A stretch of 64,000 bases of DNA from IDS-8 sp035304345 (GCA_035304345.1 DATGQE010000039.1:57624-121623), one strand, 5' to 3'; shown: positions 53,988 through 63,083, counted from the stretch's first letter. The notes: generated by a model not told the origin, from the letters alone. Translations and numbers: made by a program.

Positions 53988-54701
53988 ATGGAGCCTTCGG
54001 CGAACGTCGATCGAGGGGAGATCGCGCACTTCAACTCGCTGGCTTCTCGCTGGTGGGATCCGGAGGGCGAATTCCGCGCCCTGCACGAGATCAACCCGCT
54101 TCGGCTCGACTACATCCGCCAGCGCGCCGGCCTCGAGGAACGGCGGGTCGTCGACGTCGGCTGCGGCGGCGGCATCCTGAGCGAGGCGATGGCGCAGGCC
54201 GGTGCCGCCGTCACCGGCATCGACATGGCGCCGGAACCGCTCACGGTCGCGCGGCTGCACGCGGCGGGGGCCGGGGTGGAGATCGATTACCTCGAGACGA
54301 CGGCCGAAGCGCTCGCCGCCGAGCGGCCCGGGGAGTTCGACGTTGTCACCTGCATGGAGCTGCTCGAGCACGTGCCGAGCCCGGCCTCCGTGGTCGAGGC
54401 GTGCGCCCGGCTGGTGCGACCCGGCGGGCACGTGTTCTTCGCGACGATCAACCGCAACCCGAAGTCGTTCGCCTTCGCGATCCTCGGGGCTGAATACCTG
54501 CTGCGCCTGCTGCCCCGTGGCACCCACGAGTATGCGCGGTTCATCCGGCCTTCCGAGCTCGCGCGCTGGGGGCGGACGGCCGGACTCACCCTGCAACACA
54601 CGACGGGCATGCACTACAACCCCCTCACGCGAGAGTACTGGCTGGGTCCCGGCGTGGACGTCAACTACCTGATGCACTTCGTGCGTCCCGAAGCGGAATG
54701 A
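53988..54701 (+). CDS. ubiG: ubiquinone biosynthesis O-methyltransferase
   Basis: 237 residues, class I SAM methyltransferase. VVDVGCGGGILSEAMAQAGA is motif I; FNSLASRWWDPEGEFRALHE at the N-terminus and GMHYNPLTREYWLGPGVDVN near the C-terminus are UbiG-specific. Does both O-methylations in ubiquinone synthesis. ATG 53988, 5 bp after mtaD; the extra upstream codons to 53940 lie in mtaD. Stop overlaps the next ATG. Confidence 0.95.
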   Translation: MEPSANVDRGEIAHFNSLASRWWDPEGEFRALHEINPLRLDYIRQRAGLEERRVVDVGCGGGILSEAMAQAGAAVTGIDMAPEPLTVARLHAAGAGVEIDYLETTAEALAAERPGEFDVVTCMELLEHVPSPASVVEACARLVRPGGHVFFATINRNPKSFAFAILGAEYLLRLLPRGTHEYARFIRPSELARWGRTAGLTLQHTTGMHYNPLTREYWLGPGVDVNYLMHFVRPEAE

Positions 54702-55399
54702 GCAACGCCGGGCCGCGCACGCGGGTCGACGCGATCCTGTTCGATCTCGACGGCACTCTCGTGGACACCGCACCGGACATGGTCGCGGTGCTCACGGACC
54801 TGCAGAAGGACAACGGCCGGGAGCCGCTTTCCTATGAGCTCGCCCGTTCGCACGTCTCCAACGGGGCGTTGGGGCTCGTCCGCCTCGCCTTCCCCGATGT
54901 GGACGACGCGGAGCGCGACCGCCTGCACCGGGATTACCTGGAGCGTTACGGCGAATCCGTGTGCATCGCCTCCACGCTGTTCCCGGGCTTCGCGGAACTG
55001 CTCGACCGCTTCGACGCGCACGGGGTCCCCTGGGGCGTGGTGACCAACAAACCGGCCCGCATGACCGAGCCGCTGCTCGCCCGGCTGGGGCTCGACGGCC
55101 GGCTCGCGTGCACCGTCAGCGGCGATACGCTGCCGCAGCGCAAGCCGCACCCCGCACCACTGCTCCATGCCTGTAGAATGGCGGGCGTGGCGCCGGAGCG
55201 GTCCATTTACGTGGGCGACGCGTCGCGCGACATCGAGGCCGGCCGGGCGGCCGGCATGCGCACGATCGCGGCGGCGTACGGCTACATCACCGCGGACGAC
55301 GATCCCGGCGCCTGGGGAGCCGACGAGATGGCGGCGAGCACCGAAGAGCTCATTCGGCTGATCCATGCAGCGCTCGGATTCGAGCCGCCGGAATTCTGA
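54698..55399 (+). CDS. HAD phosphatase, phosphoglycolate or MurNAc-6-phosphate type
   Basis: 233 residues. AILFDLDGTLVDTAPDMVAV has the nucleophile Asp, WGVVTNKPARMTEPLLARLG motif II, KPHPAPLLHACRMAG motif III lysine, and SIYVGDASRDIEAGRAAGMR motif IV. The family is Gph-like. Position directly after ubiG and in the same set as yciK matches the Pseudomonas mupP locus, whose product acts on N-acetylmuramic acid 6-phosphate in cell-wall recycling; MupP is therefore a real alternative to Gph. Start overlaps the ubiG stop by 4 bp. Confidence 0.88.
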   Translation: MSNAGPRTRVDAILFDLDGTLVDTAPDMVAVLTDLQKDNGREPLSYELARSHVSNGALGLVRLAFPDVDDAERDRLHRDYLERYGESVCIASTLFPGFAELLDRFDAHGVPWGVVTNKPARMTEPLLARLGLDGRLACTVSGDTLPQRKPHPAPLLHACRMAGVAPERSIYVGDASRDIEAGRAAGMRTIAAAYGYITADDDPGAWGADEMAASTEELIRLIHAALGFEPPEF

Positions 55400-56763
55400 T
55401 GCCCGCTTTCCCGCTCGACCCGGCCCACCTGCAGATCGCCGCACCCGCGCTCGCCCTCGGGCTCATCGTGGGCATCCTGCTCACGTGGCTCGTCGCCCGC
55501 CGCAAACGCCTCCGCCTGCAGTCGGAGATCGACCGGCTTTCCGAGCGCATCAAGGACCAGGAGGAGCTGCAACGCGAGCGCGACACGGCATTCGAGGCCG
55601 CAACCGCGCGCCTCACGGGCGTGTTCGCGGAGCTCGCGAACCGCTCGCTCAAGGCGAACAGCGAGACTTTCCTTCGACTGGCGGAGCAGAACCTCGGTGC
55701 GCAGCACGAGCGGGCCAAGCGCGAGCTCGGCGCGCGCGAGCAGGCGGTCGAGAATCTCGTGAAGCCCATCCGGGAAACCCTGCAACGCGCCCAGCAGCAG
55801 ATCGAGGAGCTCGAGAAAGCACGGCGCGAAGCCTACGGGAGCATCGCAACGCAGCTCGAGCGCATGCAGAAGGACCAGGCGTTCCTCGCCCAGGAAACCC
55901 AGAACCTCGTGAACGCGCTGCGGCGTCCCCAGGTGCGCGGCCGCTGGGGCGAGATCACGCTGCGCCGCCTCGTGGAGCTGGCGGGCATGGTGGAGCACTG
56001 CGACTTCAACGAGCAGGTCCAGCACGCGGGCGACGACGGTGTGATCCGGCCGGACATGATCGTGCGCATGCCGGACCAGCGCGAGCTGGTCGTGGACGTG
56101 AAGACGCCGCTCGATGCCTACCTCGAAGCGGTGGAGGCCAAGGACGACACGCAGCAGAAGCTCGCCTTGCAACGCCACGCCCGGAACCTGCGGGAGCACA
56201 TCCGCAAGCTCGCGAGCAAGGCCTACTGGGACCAGTTCCAGCGCAGCCCGGACTTCGTCATTCTCTTCATCCCCGGCGACCAGTTCCTGAGCGCGGCGCT
56301 GAACGAGGACCCGGAGCTGATCGAGTCCGCGCTCTCCCAGCAGATCATCCTCGCGACGCCGACGAGCTTCGTCGCGCTGCTCAAGGCCGTGGCCTACGGC
56401 TGGCGGCAGGTCGTGATGGCGCGCAACGCCGAGGAGGTCCAGCGTCTCGCACGCGAGCTCTACAACCGCCTCACCGTGTTCGTCAATCACCTCAACAACG
56501 TCGGCAGGCAGCTCGGCCGCAGCGTCGAGCATTACAATCGCGCCGTCGGTTCCCTGGAGCGCAGCGTCCTGCCCGGCGCGCGCAAGTTCGTCGAGCTCGG
56601 CATGCGACCGAAGAAAGAGCTGGAGGAGATCGAGCCGCTCGAGTCGTTGCCGCGTTCGCTCCTCGAGGGGGCGGCCGGGAACGAGGACGATGCCGAGGCA
56701 GCCGGTGACGACGAGACCGCGACCGGCGCCGACCTGTCTCCCGTGAAGCCCCTCTCCGGATGA
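55399..56763 (+). CDS. rmuC: DNA recombination protein RmuC homologue
   Basis: 454 residues: an N-terminal membrane helix (ALALGLIVGILLTWLVARRK), a long coiled coil (about 30-190, rich in Glu, Arg, Gln) and the RmuC nuclease-like core (RGRWGEITLRRLVELAGMVE, LVVDVKTPLDAYLEAVEAKD, FVILFIPGDQFLSAALNEDP). RmuC limits inversions at short repeats in E. coli. Start shares one base with the previous stop (TGATG). The stop overlaps the next ATG. Confidence 0.93.
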   Translation: MPAFPLDPAHLQIAAPALALGLIVGILLTWLVARRKRLRLQSEIDRLSERIKDQEELQRERDTAFEAATARLTGVFAELANRSLKANSETFLRLAEQNLGAQHERAKRELGAREQAVENLVKPIRETLQRAQQQIEELEKARREAYGSIATQLERMQKDQAFLAQETQNLVNALRRPQVRGRWGEITLRRLVELAGMVEHCDFNEQVQHAGDDGVIRPDMIVRMPDQRELVVDVKTPLDAYLEAVEAKDDTQQKLALQRHARNLREHIRKLASKAYWDQFQRSPDFVILFIPGDQFLSAALNEDPELIESALSQQIILATPTSFVALLKAVAYGWRQVVMARNAEEVQRLARELYNRLTVFVNHLNNVGRQLGRSVEHYNRAVGSLERSVLPGARKFVELGMRPKKELEEIEPLESLPRSLLEGAAGNEDDAEAAGDDETATGADLSPVKPLSG

Positions 56764-57509
56764 GTGCCATGCAGCCGCGTGACTACGAATACTCCACCGA
56801 CGTGCTCGAGGGCCGGATCGTCATGATCACCGGTGCGAGCGACGGCATTGGCAAGGCCCTCGCCCTCGAGTCGGCCCGCGTCGGCGCCCGCGTGATACTG
56901 CACGGGCGCAACGTGAAAAAGCTGGAGGCGGTGCACGACGAGGTCGCCGCCCTCGGGCGCGAGCGGCCGTCGATCGCTGTGCTGGACCTGGCCAAGGCGG
57001 GGTCCGAGAGCTACGTCTCGCTCGCGGACAGCATTCGCGACGAGTTCGGCCGGCTCGACGGGCTGGTGCACAACGCCGGCATCCTGGGGCCGCGGCTGTC
57101 GATCGAGCAGTACGATCCGGTCGAGTGGCAGCGCGTGCTGCACGTCAACCTCACGGCTCCGTTCGCCCTCACGCAGGTCCTGCTTCCGCTGCTGCGCCAG
57201 TCTGCCGATGCCTCCATCGTCTTCACGAGCAGCGGCGTCGGGCGCCGCGCCCGGGGCTACTGGGGGGCCTACGCCGTGTCGAAGTTCGGGATCGAGGGTT
57301 TGGCGCAGGTGCTCGCCGACGAGACCCGCCACGTGCCGATCCGGGTGAACTGCATCAACCCGGGCCCGACCAGGACCCGCATGCGCGCGGAGGCGTACCC
57401 GGCCGAGGATCCGGCCAAGCTCAGGACCCCCGAGGAGATCGTCGCCGCCTGGATCTACCTGCTGGGCCCCGACAGCCGCGGCGTCACCGGCGAGAGCTTC
57501 GACGCGTAG
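56760..57509 (+). CDS. yciK: YciK-type short-chain dehydrogenase
   Basis: 249 residues. MITGASDGIGKALALESARV is the nucleotide-binding TGxxxGxG motif, LVHNAGILGP the NAG motif, SSGVGRRARGYWGAYAVSKF the Ser and Tyr-x3-Lys active site. YciK homologues sit after mupP/gph in Pseudomonas; the substrate is not known. Convergent with rluB 32 bp away. Confidence 0.9.
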   Translation: MSAMQPRDYEYSTDVLEGRIVMITGASDGIGKALALESARVGARVILHGRNVKKLEAVHDEVAALGRERPSIAVLDLAKAGSESYVSLADSIRDEFGRLDGLVHNAGILGPRLSIEQYDPVEWQRVLHVNLTAPFALTQVLLPLLRQSADASIVFTSSGVGRRARGYWGAYAVSKFGIEGLAQVLADETRHVPIRVNCINPGPTRTRMRAEAYPAEDPAKLRTPEEIVAAWIYLLGPDSRGVTGESFDA

Positions 57510-57515
57510 GAAACG

Positions 57516-57540
57516 CCGCCCGCAGGAGGATCCCGGGCGG
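57516..57540. terminator. hairpin between convergent yciK and rluB
   Basis: A 7-bp stem CCGCCCG/CGGGCGG with an 11-base loop fills the 32-bp gap. No T-run on either strand, so strength is doubtful. Confidence 0.35.
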
Positions 57541-57541
57541 G

Positions 57542-58345
57542 TCAGCGGCCGGCGCGGCGCTGCTTCGGGCGTGCGCGGGCGGGTGCGGAGTGCGGCATCG
57601 GCAGGCCGGCCGCCTGGTACAGCAGCCGGACCTGCGCGGGCGTGAGCGCGACGTAGCGACCGCGGCGCAGCGAGCGCGGCAGCTCCAGGGGGCCGTAGCC
57701 GATGCGGATCAGCCGGTTCACCTCGTGGCCGACGGCCTCCCACAGGCGCCGCACCTCGCGGTTGCGGCCTTCCCGCAGCGTCACCGTGAACCAGCGATTG
57801 GCACCGTCCCCGCCGCCCCGCTCGATGGACTCGAATGCGGCGATGCCGTCCTCGAGCTCCACCCCCGCCCGCAGGCGGTCGAGGTCGGCCGCGGATGGCG
57901 AGCCGTGCACGCGCACGGCATAGCGCCGCAGGAGCCGCGACGAGGGGTGCATCAGCGCATGGGCAAGCTCGCCGTCCGTCGTGAACAGCAGCAGGCCTGT
58001 GGTCGTCATGTCCAGGCGCCCGATGGCGATCCAGCGCCCGTTCTCGAGCGACGGCAGCGAATCGAACACCACGCGGCGGTTGTCGGGATCGAAACGCGAG
58101 GTGATCTCGTCCCCCGGCTTGTTGTACATGAGGTGCCGGTGGACGACGGAAGTCGGCCGTACGCTCAACCGTTTCCCGTCGAGGGTGATCGTTTCACGAC
58201 CGGTCACGGTATCGCCGAGTCGCGCCGGCCGTCCGTCGATGCGCAGCCGTTGCTCGCGTATCCACTGCTCGACCTGGCGGCGCGAGCCGTGGCCGGCGGC
58301 GGCGAGGACCTTCTGGATACGCTCCGACACTCTACGTCTGTTCAC
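57542..58345 (-). CDS. rluB: 23S rRNA pseudouridine synthase RluB
   Basis: 267 residues. An N-terminal S4 domain (RIQKVLAAAGHGSRRQVEQW) and the RsuA/RluB core: IGRLDMTTTGLLLFTTDGEL contains the catalytic Asp, EGRNREVRRLWEAVGHEVNR the conserved C-terminal motif. Modifies U2605 of 23S rRNA. A basic C-terminal tail (RARPKQRRAGR). Close to scpB, the standard neighbourhood. RluE/RluF are less likely given the position. Confidence 0.92.
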   Translation of the reverse strand: MNRRRVSERIQKVLAAAGHGSRRQVEQWIREQRLRIDGRPARLGDTVTGRETITLDGKRLSVRPTSVVHRHLMYNKPGDEITSRFDPDNRRVVFDSLPSLENGRWIAIGRLDMTTTGLLLFTTDGELAHALMHPSSRLLRRYAVRVHGSPSAADLDRLRAGVELEDGIAAFESIERGGGDGANRWFTVTLREGRNREVRRLWEAVGHEVNRLIRIGYGPLELPRSLRRGRYVALTPAQVRLLYQAAGLPMPHSAPARARPKQRRAGR

Positions 58346-58371
58346 GCGGGCGTCGAACCGCCGGTCGCCTC

Positions 58372-59331
58372 CTAACGGGTTGCGGTGCCGTCGGCGCGTT
58401 CCGAGGGGAGCGCGCCGTCCTCTTCGACCTCGTCCCCCGGCTCGCCCTCGGCCGTGACGGGCGGGTCATTCCCGGCAGGATCGGGGAGCGTGGTAATGGC
58501 CAGGGTGAGCGTCTCCTCGTCCTCGGACTCGTCGGCCGCGCCGCTCGCTGACGGCTCGTCGGCCTCGGTCTCCCCGTCGCTCCCGGACGGATCGTTGGCC
58601 GCGAGGGCGCCTTCCGCGTCGTCTTCCGCCAGCGTGGCCTCTTCGCCTTCCGCTGCCGATGCCTGCTCCGGGTCGTCGCCCGCCGCCGCCTCTTCGTCCT
58701 GGCCCTCTGCCGCGCGCACCACGCGCAGCTCCGTGACCTCCGCGGACTCGGGCTCGTCCTGCTCCTCGCTGACCTCCGGCAGGTTGAGCTGCACGCGCAG
58801 GCTCTCCCAGTCCGAAAGATCCGCGAGCGGCGGGAGGTCGTCCAGGCTCTTGAGGCCGAAGTAATCGAGAAACGTCTTCGTCGTCCCGAACATCGCCGGC
58901 CGGCCAGGCACGTCGCGATGTCCGACGACGCGGATCCAGTCGCGCTCCAGCAGGGAGCGGATGATGTTGGGGCTGACGGAGACGCCCCGGATCTCCTCGA
59001 TCTCGCCGCGTGTCATCGGCTGGCGGTAGGCGATGAGCGCCAGCGTCTCGAACAGTGCCCGGGAGTAGCGCGGCGGGCGCTCTTCCCAAAGCTTCTGCAG
59101 GCGATCGGCCATCGAGGCCTTCACCTGGATGCGGTGGCCGGAGGCCACTTCCACGATCTCCAGCCCGCGGTCGGCGTAGTCTTCCTGCAGGGCCGCAAGG
59201 GCGCCGCGGATCTGCGCTTTCTCCGGTGCCGCGCCCGCTTCGAACAGATTGTGCAGTTGCTCGACCGTCATCGGCCGACCGGCAGCCAGCAGCGCGGCCT
59301 CTACGAAGTATTTGATCTCGTTCTCGTCCAT
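58372..59331 (-). CDS. scpB: chromosome segregation and condensation protein ScpB
   Basis: 319 residues. About 1-180 are the paired winged helices (VEAALLAAGRPMTVEQLHNL, YSRALFETLALIAYRQPMTR, GTTKTFLDYFGLKSLDDLPP); about 190-319 is an acidic, Glu/Asp/Ala-rich tail, longer than usual. ScpB with ScpA forms the kleisin complex that acts on SMC. Confidence 0.95.
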   Translation of the reverse strand: MDENEIKYFVEAALLAAGRPMTVEQLHNLFEAGAAPEKAQIRGALAALQEDYADRGLEIVEVASGHRIQVKASMADRLQKLWEERPPRYSRALFETLALIAYRQPMTRGEIEEIRGVSVSPNIIRSLLERDWIRVVGHRDVPGRPAMFGTTKTFLDYFGLKSLDDLPPLADLSDWESLRVQLNLPEVSEEQDEPESAEVTELRVVRAAEGQDEEAAAGDDPEQASAAEGEEATLAEDDAEGALAANDPSGSDGETEADEPSASGAADESEDEETLTLAITTLPDPAGNDPPVTAEGEPGDEVEEDGALPSERADGTATR

Positions 59332-59362
59332 TCAGGGTCTCGGTGCTCGCCGGGCGGCGAAA

Positions 59363-60274
59363 TCAGACGGCGGCATCTTCCGCCGCCAGGCGCACGGAAG
59401 ATGCGGCGCGTACGTGCAGCGGCGCAAACGCTTCCGCCTGCACCACCTCGATGAGGGATTCTCGCAGGAGCTCCAAGAGGGCGATGAAGGTCACCGCGAC
59501 TCCCATCCGGCCCTCCTCCGGGTCGAAAAGCTGCGAGAACTCCGTGAACACGCCCGCTTTGACCCGCACCAGGATCTCCGACATGCGCTGGCGCACGGAA
59601 AGCGGCTCGCGTTGCACACGCAGGTTGGAAAACATCTCGGCGCGCTTCAGCACGTCGTGGAAAGCAAGGAGCAGCTCCTTGAGCGTGACGTCCGGCAGCT
59701 TCGCGACGACCTTGCGCTCCGGCACTTCTGCCGACACGGGGAAGACGTCGCGCTCCAGTCGCGGCAGGCTGTTCAGGTCCTCGGCCGCCTTCTTGAATCG
59801 CTCGTACTCCTGCAACCGCCGCACGAGCTCCGCGCGCGGATCCTCTTCCTCTTCCTCCTCGTTCTGCTGCCGCGGCAGCAGCATTCGCGACTTGATCTCC
59901 GCGAGTACCGCGGCCATGAGCAGGTATTCCCCGGCGAGCTCGAGGTGCAGCTCTTTCATGAGCTCGATGTACTCCACGTACTGCCGCGTGATCTCGGCAA
60001 TCGGGATGTCGAGGATGTCGAGATTCTGGCGCCGGATCAGGTAGAGCAGCAGGTCGAGGGGGCCTTCGAACGCTTCCAGGAAGACCTGGAGCGCGTACGG
60101 CGGGATGTACAGGTCCTGCGGAAGCTGGGTGACCGGCTCGCCATCGACGATCGCGAACGGCATCTCGGCCTGGGCGGGCCCCTCGTCCGCCGCGGCTGCA
60201 GGTTTTGGCGCGTCCTTGCTGGTCAATACTTTGAGTTCGGGCTTCATCGGCACACCGGGGCGCAGTGCCGGCAT
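59363..60274 (-). CDS. scpA: segregation and condensation protein ScpA
   Basis: 303 residues. Kleisin with the N-terminal SMC-binding helices (LQVFLEAFEGPLDLLLYLIR, QNLDILDIPIAEITRQYVEY, LAGEYLLMAAVLAEIKSRML), an acidic middle (NEEEEEEDPRAEL) and a winged-helix C-terminus (RMGVAVTFIALLELLRESLI). Neither possible ATG (60274 or 60247) has a clear ribosome binding site; the longer is given. Downstream of the yciO-like gene by 27 bp. Confidence 0.94.
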   Translation of the reverse strand: MPALRPGVPMKPELKVLTSKDAPKPAAAADEGPAQAEMPFAIVDGEPVTQLPQDLYIPPYALQVFLEAFEGPLDLLLYLIRRQNLDILDIPIAEITRQYVEYIELMKELHLELAGEYLLMAAVLAEIKSRMLLPRQQNEEEEEEDPRAELVRRLQEYERFKKAAEDLNSLPRLERDVFPVSAEVPERKVVAKLPDVTLKELLLAFHDVLKRAEMFSNLRVQREPLSVRQRMSEILVRVKAGVFTEFSQLFDPEEGRMGVAVTFIALLELLRESLIEVVQAEAFAPLHVRAASSVRLAAEDAAV

Positions 60275-60301
60275 TCTAGCGCACTTTCGAGGGTCTTCGG
60301 C

Positions 60302-60925
60302 TCACGAAACGAGGCTGCTGACGTCGCCCCGGCCCACCCGCAGCACCTCGATGGTTCCCCCGGACAGGTCCACGACGGTGGTGGGCTCGAGGCTGCACGG
60401 TCCCGCATCCACGATCAGGTCGACCTGGTGCCCGATACGGCCCTGGATCTCCTCGGCGTCGTTGAGCGGGTGGTCGTCCCCCGGCAGCAGCAGGGTCGAG
60501 CTCATGATCGGCTCGCCCAGGGTCTCGAGCATGGCCTGCACGAGGGGGTGGTCGGGGACCCGGAGGCCGATAGTCCGCCTTTTCGGGTTCTGCAGCCTTT
60601 TCGGAACCTCGCGGGTCGCCTCGAGGATGAAGGTATACGGGCCGGGCGTCAGCGAGCGCAGGAGGCGATAGGCCCAGTTATCGACCCTCGCGTAGAGCCC
60701 GATCTCGGACAAGTCGCTGCAGACCAGCGTGAAATTGTGGTCCTTGCCGGTCCGCCGGATGTGCCGAATCCGTTCCAGCGCCTTCTTGTCGCCGATGTGA
60801 CAGCCGAACGCGTAGCTCGAATCCGTCGGGTACGCGATCAGGCCCCCGCGCCGGATCGTCGCCACGATTTCCGCGATGCGCCGCCGCTGGGGATGAGTGG
60901 GATGAACTTCGATGATTCTCGCCAT
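60302..60925 (-). CDS. YciO-type Sua5/YrdC-family protein
   Basis: 207 residues, the YrdC fold: GLIAYPTDSSYAFGCHIGDK, GKDHNFTLVCSDLSEIGLYA, LTPGPYTFILEATREVPKRL and RRTIGLRVPDHPLVQAMLET. TsaC/Sua5 makes threonylcarbamoyl-AMP for tRNA t6A; YciO homologues have weak activity. The scpAB-proximal position favours YciO. It begins a leftward operon yciO-scpA-scpB-rluB, divergent from yciB. Confidence 0.87.
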   Translation of the reverse strand: MARIIEVHPTHPQRRRIAEIVATIRRGGLIAYPTDSSYAFGCHIGDKKALERIRHIRRTGKDHNFTLVCSDLSEIGLYARVDNWAYRLLRSLTPGPYTFILEATREVPKRLQNPKRRTIGLRVPDHPLVQAMLETLGEPIMSSTLLLPGDDHPLNDAEEIQGRIGHQVDLIVDAGPCSLEPTTVVDLSGGTIEVLRVGRGDVSSLVS

Positions 60926-61042
60926 GTCGAAATTCTATCGGGAGTCCGGCCGGTATGCGCCCCGGAATTGGCGGCGCAGTTTCGGCCTCCCCGTTTTCTC
61001 GGCTATCATCGGCTCCCCTTTCCGGTTCCTGCGCGTTTCATC

Positions 61043-61600
61043 ATGCAGCTCCTGCTCGAATACCTGCCGATCGCCATCTTCTTTGCGGCCTATTTCCTGA
61101 AGGGTGACTTCCTCTTCGCCACTGCCGTCCTGATGGCGGTGATGCCGGTTTTCCTGCTGGTCCACTGGCGCCTCACCCGGCGTTTGAACAAGATCTATCT
61201 CGGCTCGACCGTGCTCGTCCTGGTCTTCGGTGGCGCGACGCTGCTGTTCCACAATGCGGATTTCCTCAAGTGGAAGCCGACGGTGCTGAACTGGGCGATC
61301 GCGCTGGTGTTCCTCGGCAGCCAATGGATCGGCGCCAAACCGATCGCGGAGCGCATCATGGGCCACGTCGTGAGCCTCGCCCGTGAGCAGTGGTCCCGCC
61401 TGAACCTCATGTGGGTCGCGTTCTTTGCGTTCATGGGCGCAATCAACCTGTACGTGGCGTACGGGTTCAGCGAGGCATTCTGGGTCAAGTTCAAGCTCTT
61501 CGGCATGCTGGGGCTGACGCTGCTGTTCGTGGTCGTGCAAAGCGTGTGGCTGACGCATGCCATGCGCCGGAACGCAGCGGCGCCTGCCGAACGGGAGTGA
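61043..61600 (+). CDS. yciB: inner membrane-spanning protein YciB (septation protein A)
   Basis: 185 residues with five membrane helices (LLEYLPIAIFFAAYFLKGDF, ATAVLMAVMPVFLLVHWRLT, and others). KIYLGSTVLVLVFGGATLLF and FAFMGAINLYVAYGFSEAFW are family signatures. Involved in envelope and septum maintenance in E. coli and Shigella. ATG 61043 chosen from family length; frames far upstream are shadows. Confidence 0.93.
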   Translation: MQLLLEYLPIAIFFAAYFLKGDFLFATAVLMAVMPVFLLVHWRLTRRLNKIYLGSTVLVLVFGGATLLFHNADFLKWKPTVLNWAIALVFLGSQWIGAKPIAERIMGHVVSLAREQWSRLNLMWVAFFAFMGAINLYVAYGFSEAFWVKFKLFGMLGLTLLFVVVQSVWLTHAMRRNAAAPAERE

Positions 61601-61604
61601 TCGC

Positions 61605-61904
61605 ATGTGGTACGCCATCGTAGCCGAGGACGTCGAGGACAGCCTGCCGCGGCGGCGTGAAGCTCGCGCCGAGCACCTGGCACGCCTGCACCAGCTCAGG
61701 GACGAGGGCCGCCTTCTCCTCGCCGGGCCGTTCCCGCGGGTGGACGCCGAGGATCCCGGGCCGGCCGGCTTCTCCGGCAGCCTGATCGTCGCCGAGTTCC
61801 CGTCCCTCGAGGACGCACGCGCCTGGGCCGAGGCGGATCCTTACGTGCTCGCGGGCGTGTACGCCCGCACGGAGGTCCGGCCGTTTCGCAAGGTGCTGCC
61901 GTGA
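61605..61904 (+). CDS. YciI-family protein
   Basis: 99 residues, ferredoxin-like YCII fold: MWYAIVAEDVEDSLPRRREA, AEHLARLHQLRDEGRLLLAG and EADPYVLAGVYARTEVRPFR. The conserved His/Asp pair (H in AEHLARL, D in EADPY) is present. Function unknown; gene order yciB-yciI-bolA is conserved. Overlaps the bolA-like GTG start by 4 bp. Confidence 0.88.
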   Translation: MWYAIVAEDVEDSLPRRREARAEHLARLHQLRDEGRLLLAGPFPRVDAEDPGPAGFSGSLIVAEFPSLEDARAWAEADPYVLAGVYARTEVRPFRKVLP

Positions 61905-62182
61905 ACGGACGTGCCGGAGAACGGGTGGAGCTCATCCGGCGACGGCTGCAGGAAGCGTTCCAACCCGAGGAACTTTTGGTCAAAGATCAGTCCCATTTAC
62001 ATGTCGGCCACGAGGGAGCAAAGGACGGCAAGGGCCATTTCGAGGTCGTGATCGTGTCCGCCTCCTTCGCTGGGCTGAGCCGGATACGGCGGCATCAACT
62101 CGTGTACGATGCGCTGGACGAGCTGATGAGGACGGACATCCACGCGCTCCGGATTCGGGCCAGCTCACCGACCGAAAAGTAG
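61901..62182 (+). CDS. BolA-family protein
   Basis: 93 residues starting at GTG 61901. VELIRRRLQEAFQPEELLVK, DQSHLHVGHEGAKDGKGHFE and LSRIRRHQLVYDALDELMRT are BolA-family motifs; the invariant His (HHLVYDAL-type, here RRHQLVYDAL) is present. BolA proteins act with monothiol glutaredoxins in Fe-S trafficking. IbaG/BolA subtype is not resolved. Confidence 0.9.
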   Translation: MNGRAGERVELIRRRLQEAFQPEELLVKDQSHLHVGHEGAKDGKGHFEVVIVSASFAGLSRIRRHQLVYDALDELMRTDIHALRIRASSPTEK

Positions 62183-62223
62183 ATTGCCGGCATCGCAGCC
62201 GGTTCGCACCGAGGACTAAACCC

Positions 62224-63027
62224 ATGATTGCACTGCACGGCTCCCGCGGAGCCAAATGGCTGCCGGCCGCCGCCGGCTTTCTGTTCGTCGCACTGGCATC
62301 CGGCGCCCATGCCGACCCGGTCAAGAAGGTGAACGGCGAGGCGATGGACAGCGCCGTTCTCGACGCCTATATCGAGAACCGTGCCAATAAGCCGATGCAC
62401 CAGGTCACGCCGCAGGAGCGCGAAGCCTTCACCGAAGAGCTGACCGACATTTATCTGCTGTCCACGCAGGACGCGGCCAAGGACCTCGAGGAGGATCCGA
62501 AGGTCGCGGCGCAGATCGAGCTGCAGAAAAGGGGCGTCCTGGCGCAGGCCGCGGCCGAGCAGTTCCTGGCGGAAAACCAGCCGACCGACGAGGAAATCCA
62601 GGCCGAGTACGATGAGCAGGTGAAGCTCGCCCCGCGGGAACAGTTCAAGGCACGCCACATCCTCGTGGAGACGCAGGCGCAGGCCGAGGAAATCATTCAG
62701 CAGCTCGATGCGGGAGCCGAGTTCGAGGAGCTGGCCAAGCAGCAGTCAACCGGGCCCTCAGCCGCGAACGGCGGTGACGTCGGCTGGTTCTCCCCGAACC
62801 AGATGGTGAAACCCTTCGCAGATGCCGTTGCACAACTCGAAGACGGTGCGTACACGAAGGCTCCCGTGCAGACGGAGTTCGGCTGGCACGTCATCAAGCG
62901 GGAAGGCGCGCGGCAAACCGAACCGCCGGCGCTCGCGAGCGTTCGCGATCTCCTGACACAGAGCGTCCAGCAGAAGAAATTCCAGGCGTATCTCGAGCAA
63001 CTGCGCCAGGACGCCGAGATCGACTGA
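62224..63027 (+). CDS. periplasmic parvulin-type peptidyl-prolyl isomerase
   Basis: 267 residues. A signal peptide (WLPAAAGFLFVALASGAHA, cleaved before DPVKK), a SurA-like helical N-part, and one parvulin domain (EQFKARHILVETQAQAEEII, STGPSAANGGDVGWFSPNQM, VQTEFGWHVIKREGARQ). A chaperone/isomerase for secreted proteins. Not SurA itself, which has two domains. Follows the bolA-like gene by 41 bp. Confidence 0.92.
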   Translation: MIALHGSRGAKWLPAAAGFLFVALASGAHADPVKKVNGEAMDSAVLDAYIENRANKPMHQVTPQEREAFTEELTDIYLLSTQDAAKDLEEDPKVAAQIELQKRGVLAQAAAEQFLAENQPTDEEIQAEYDEQVKLAPREQFKARHILVETQAQAEEIIQQLDAGAEFEELAKQQSTGPSAANGGDVGWFSPNQMVKPFADAVAQLEDGAYTKAPVQTEFGWHVIKREGARQTEPPALASVRDLLTQSVQQKKFQAYLEQLRQDAEID

Positions 63028-63061
63028 CAGCTTTACTTAATGCTGCTCGATTTGACAAAAA

Positions 63062-63083
63062 GAGGGCGCCTTTCGGCGCCCTC
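63062..63083 (-). terminator. intrinsic terminator, best for the leftward gene
   Basis: Stem GAGGGCGCC/GGCGCCCTC, 4-base loop. On the minus strand it is followed by TTTTT, fitting the end of the leftward repeat-protein gene; on the plus strand no T-run follows. Confidence 0.75.
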
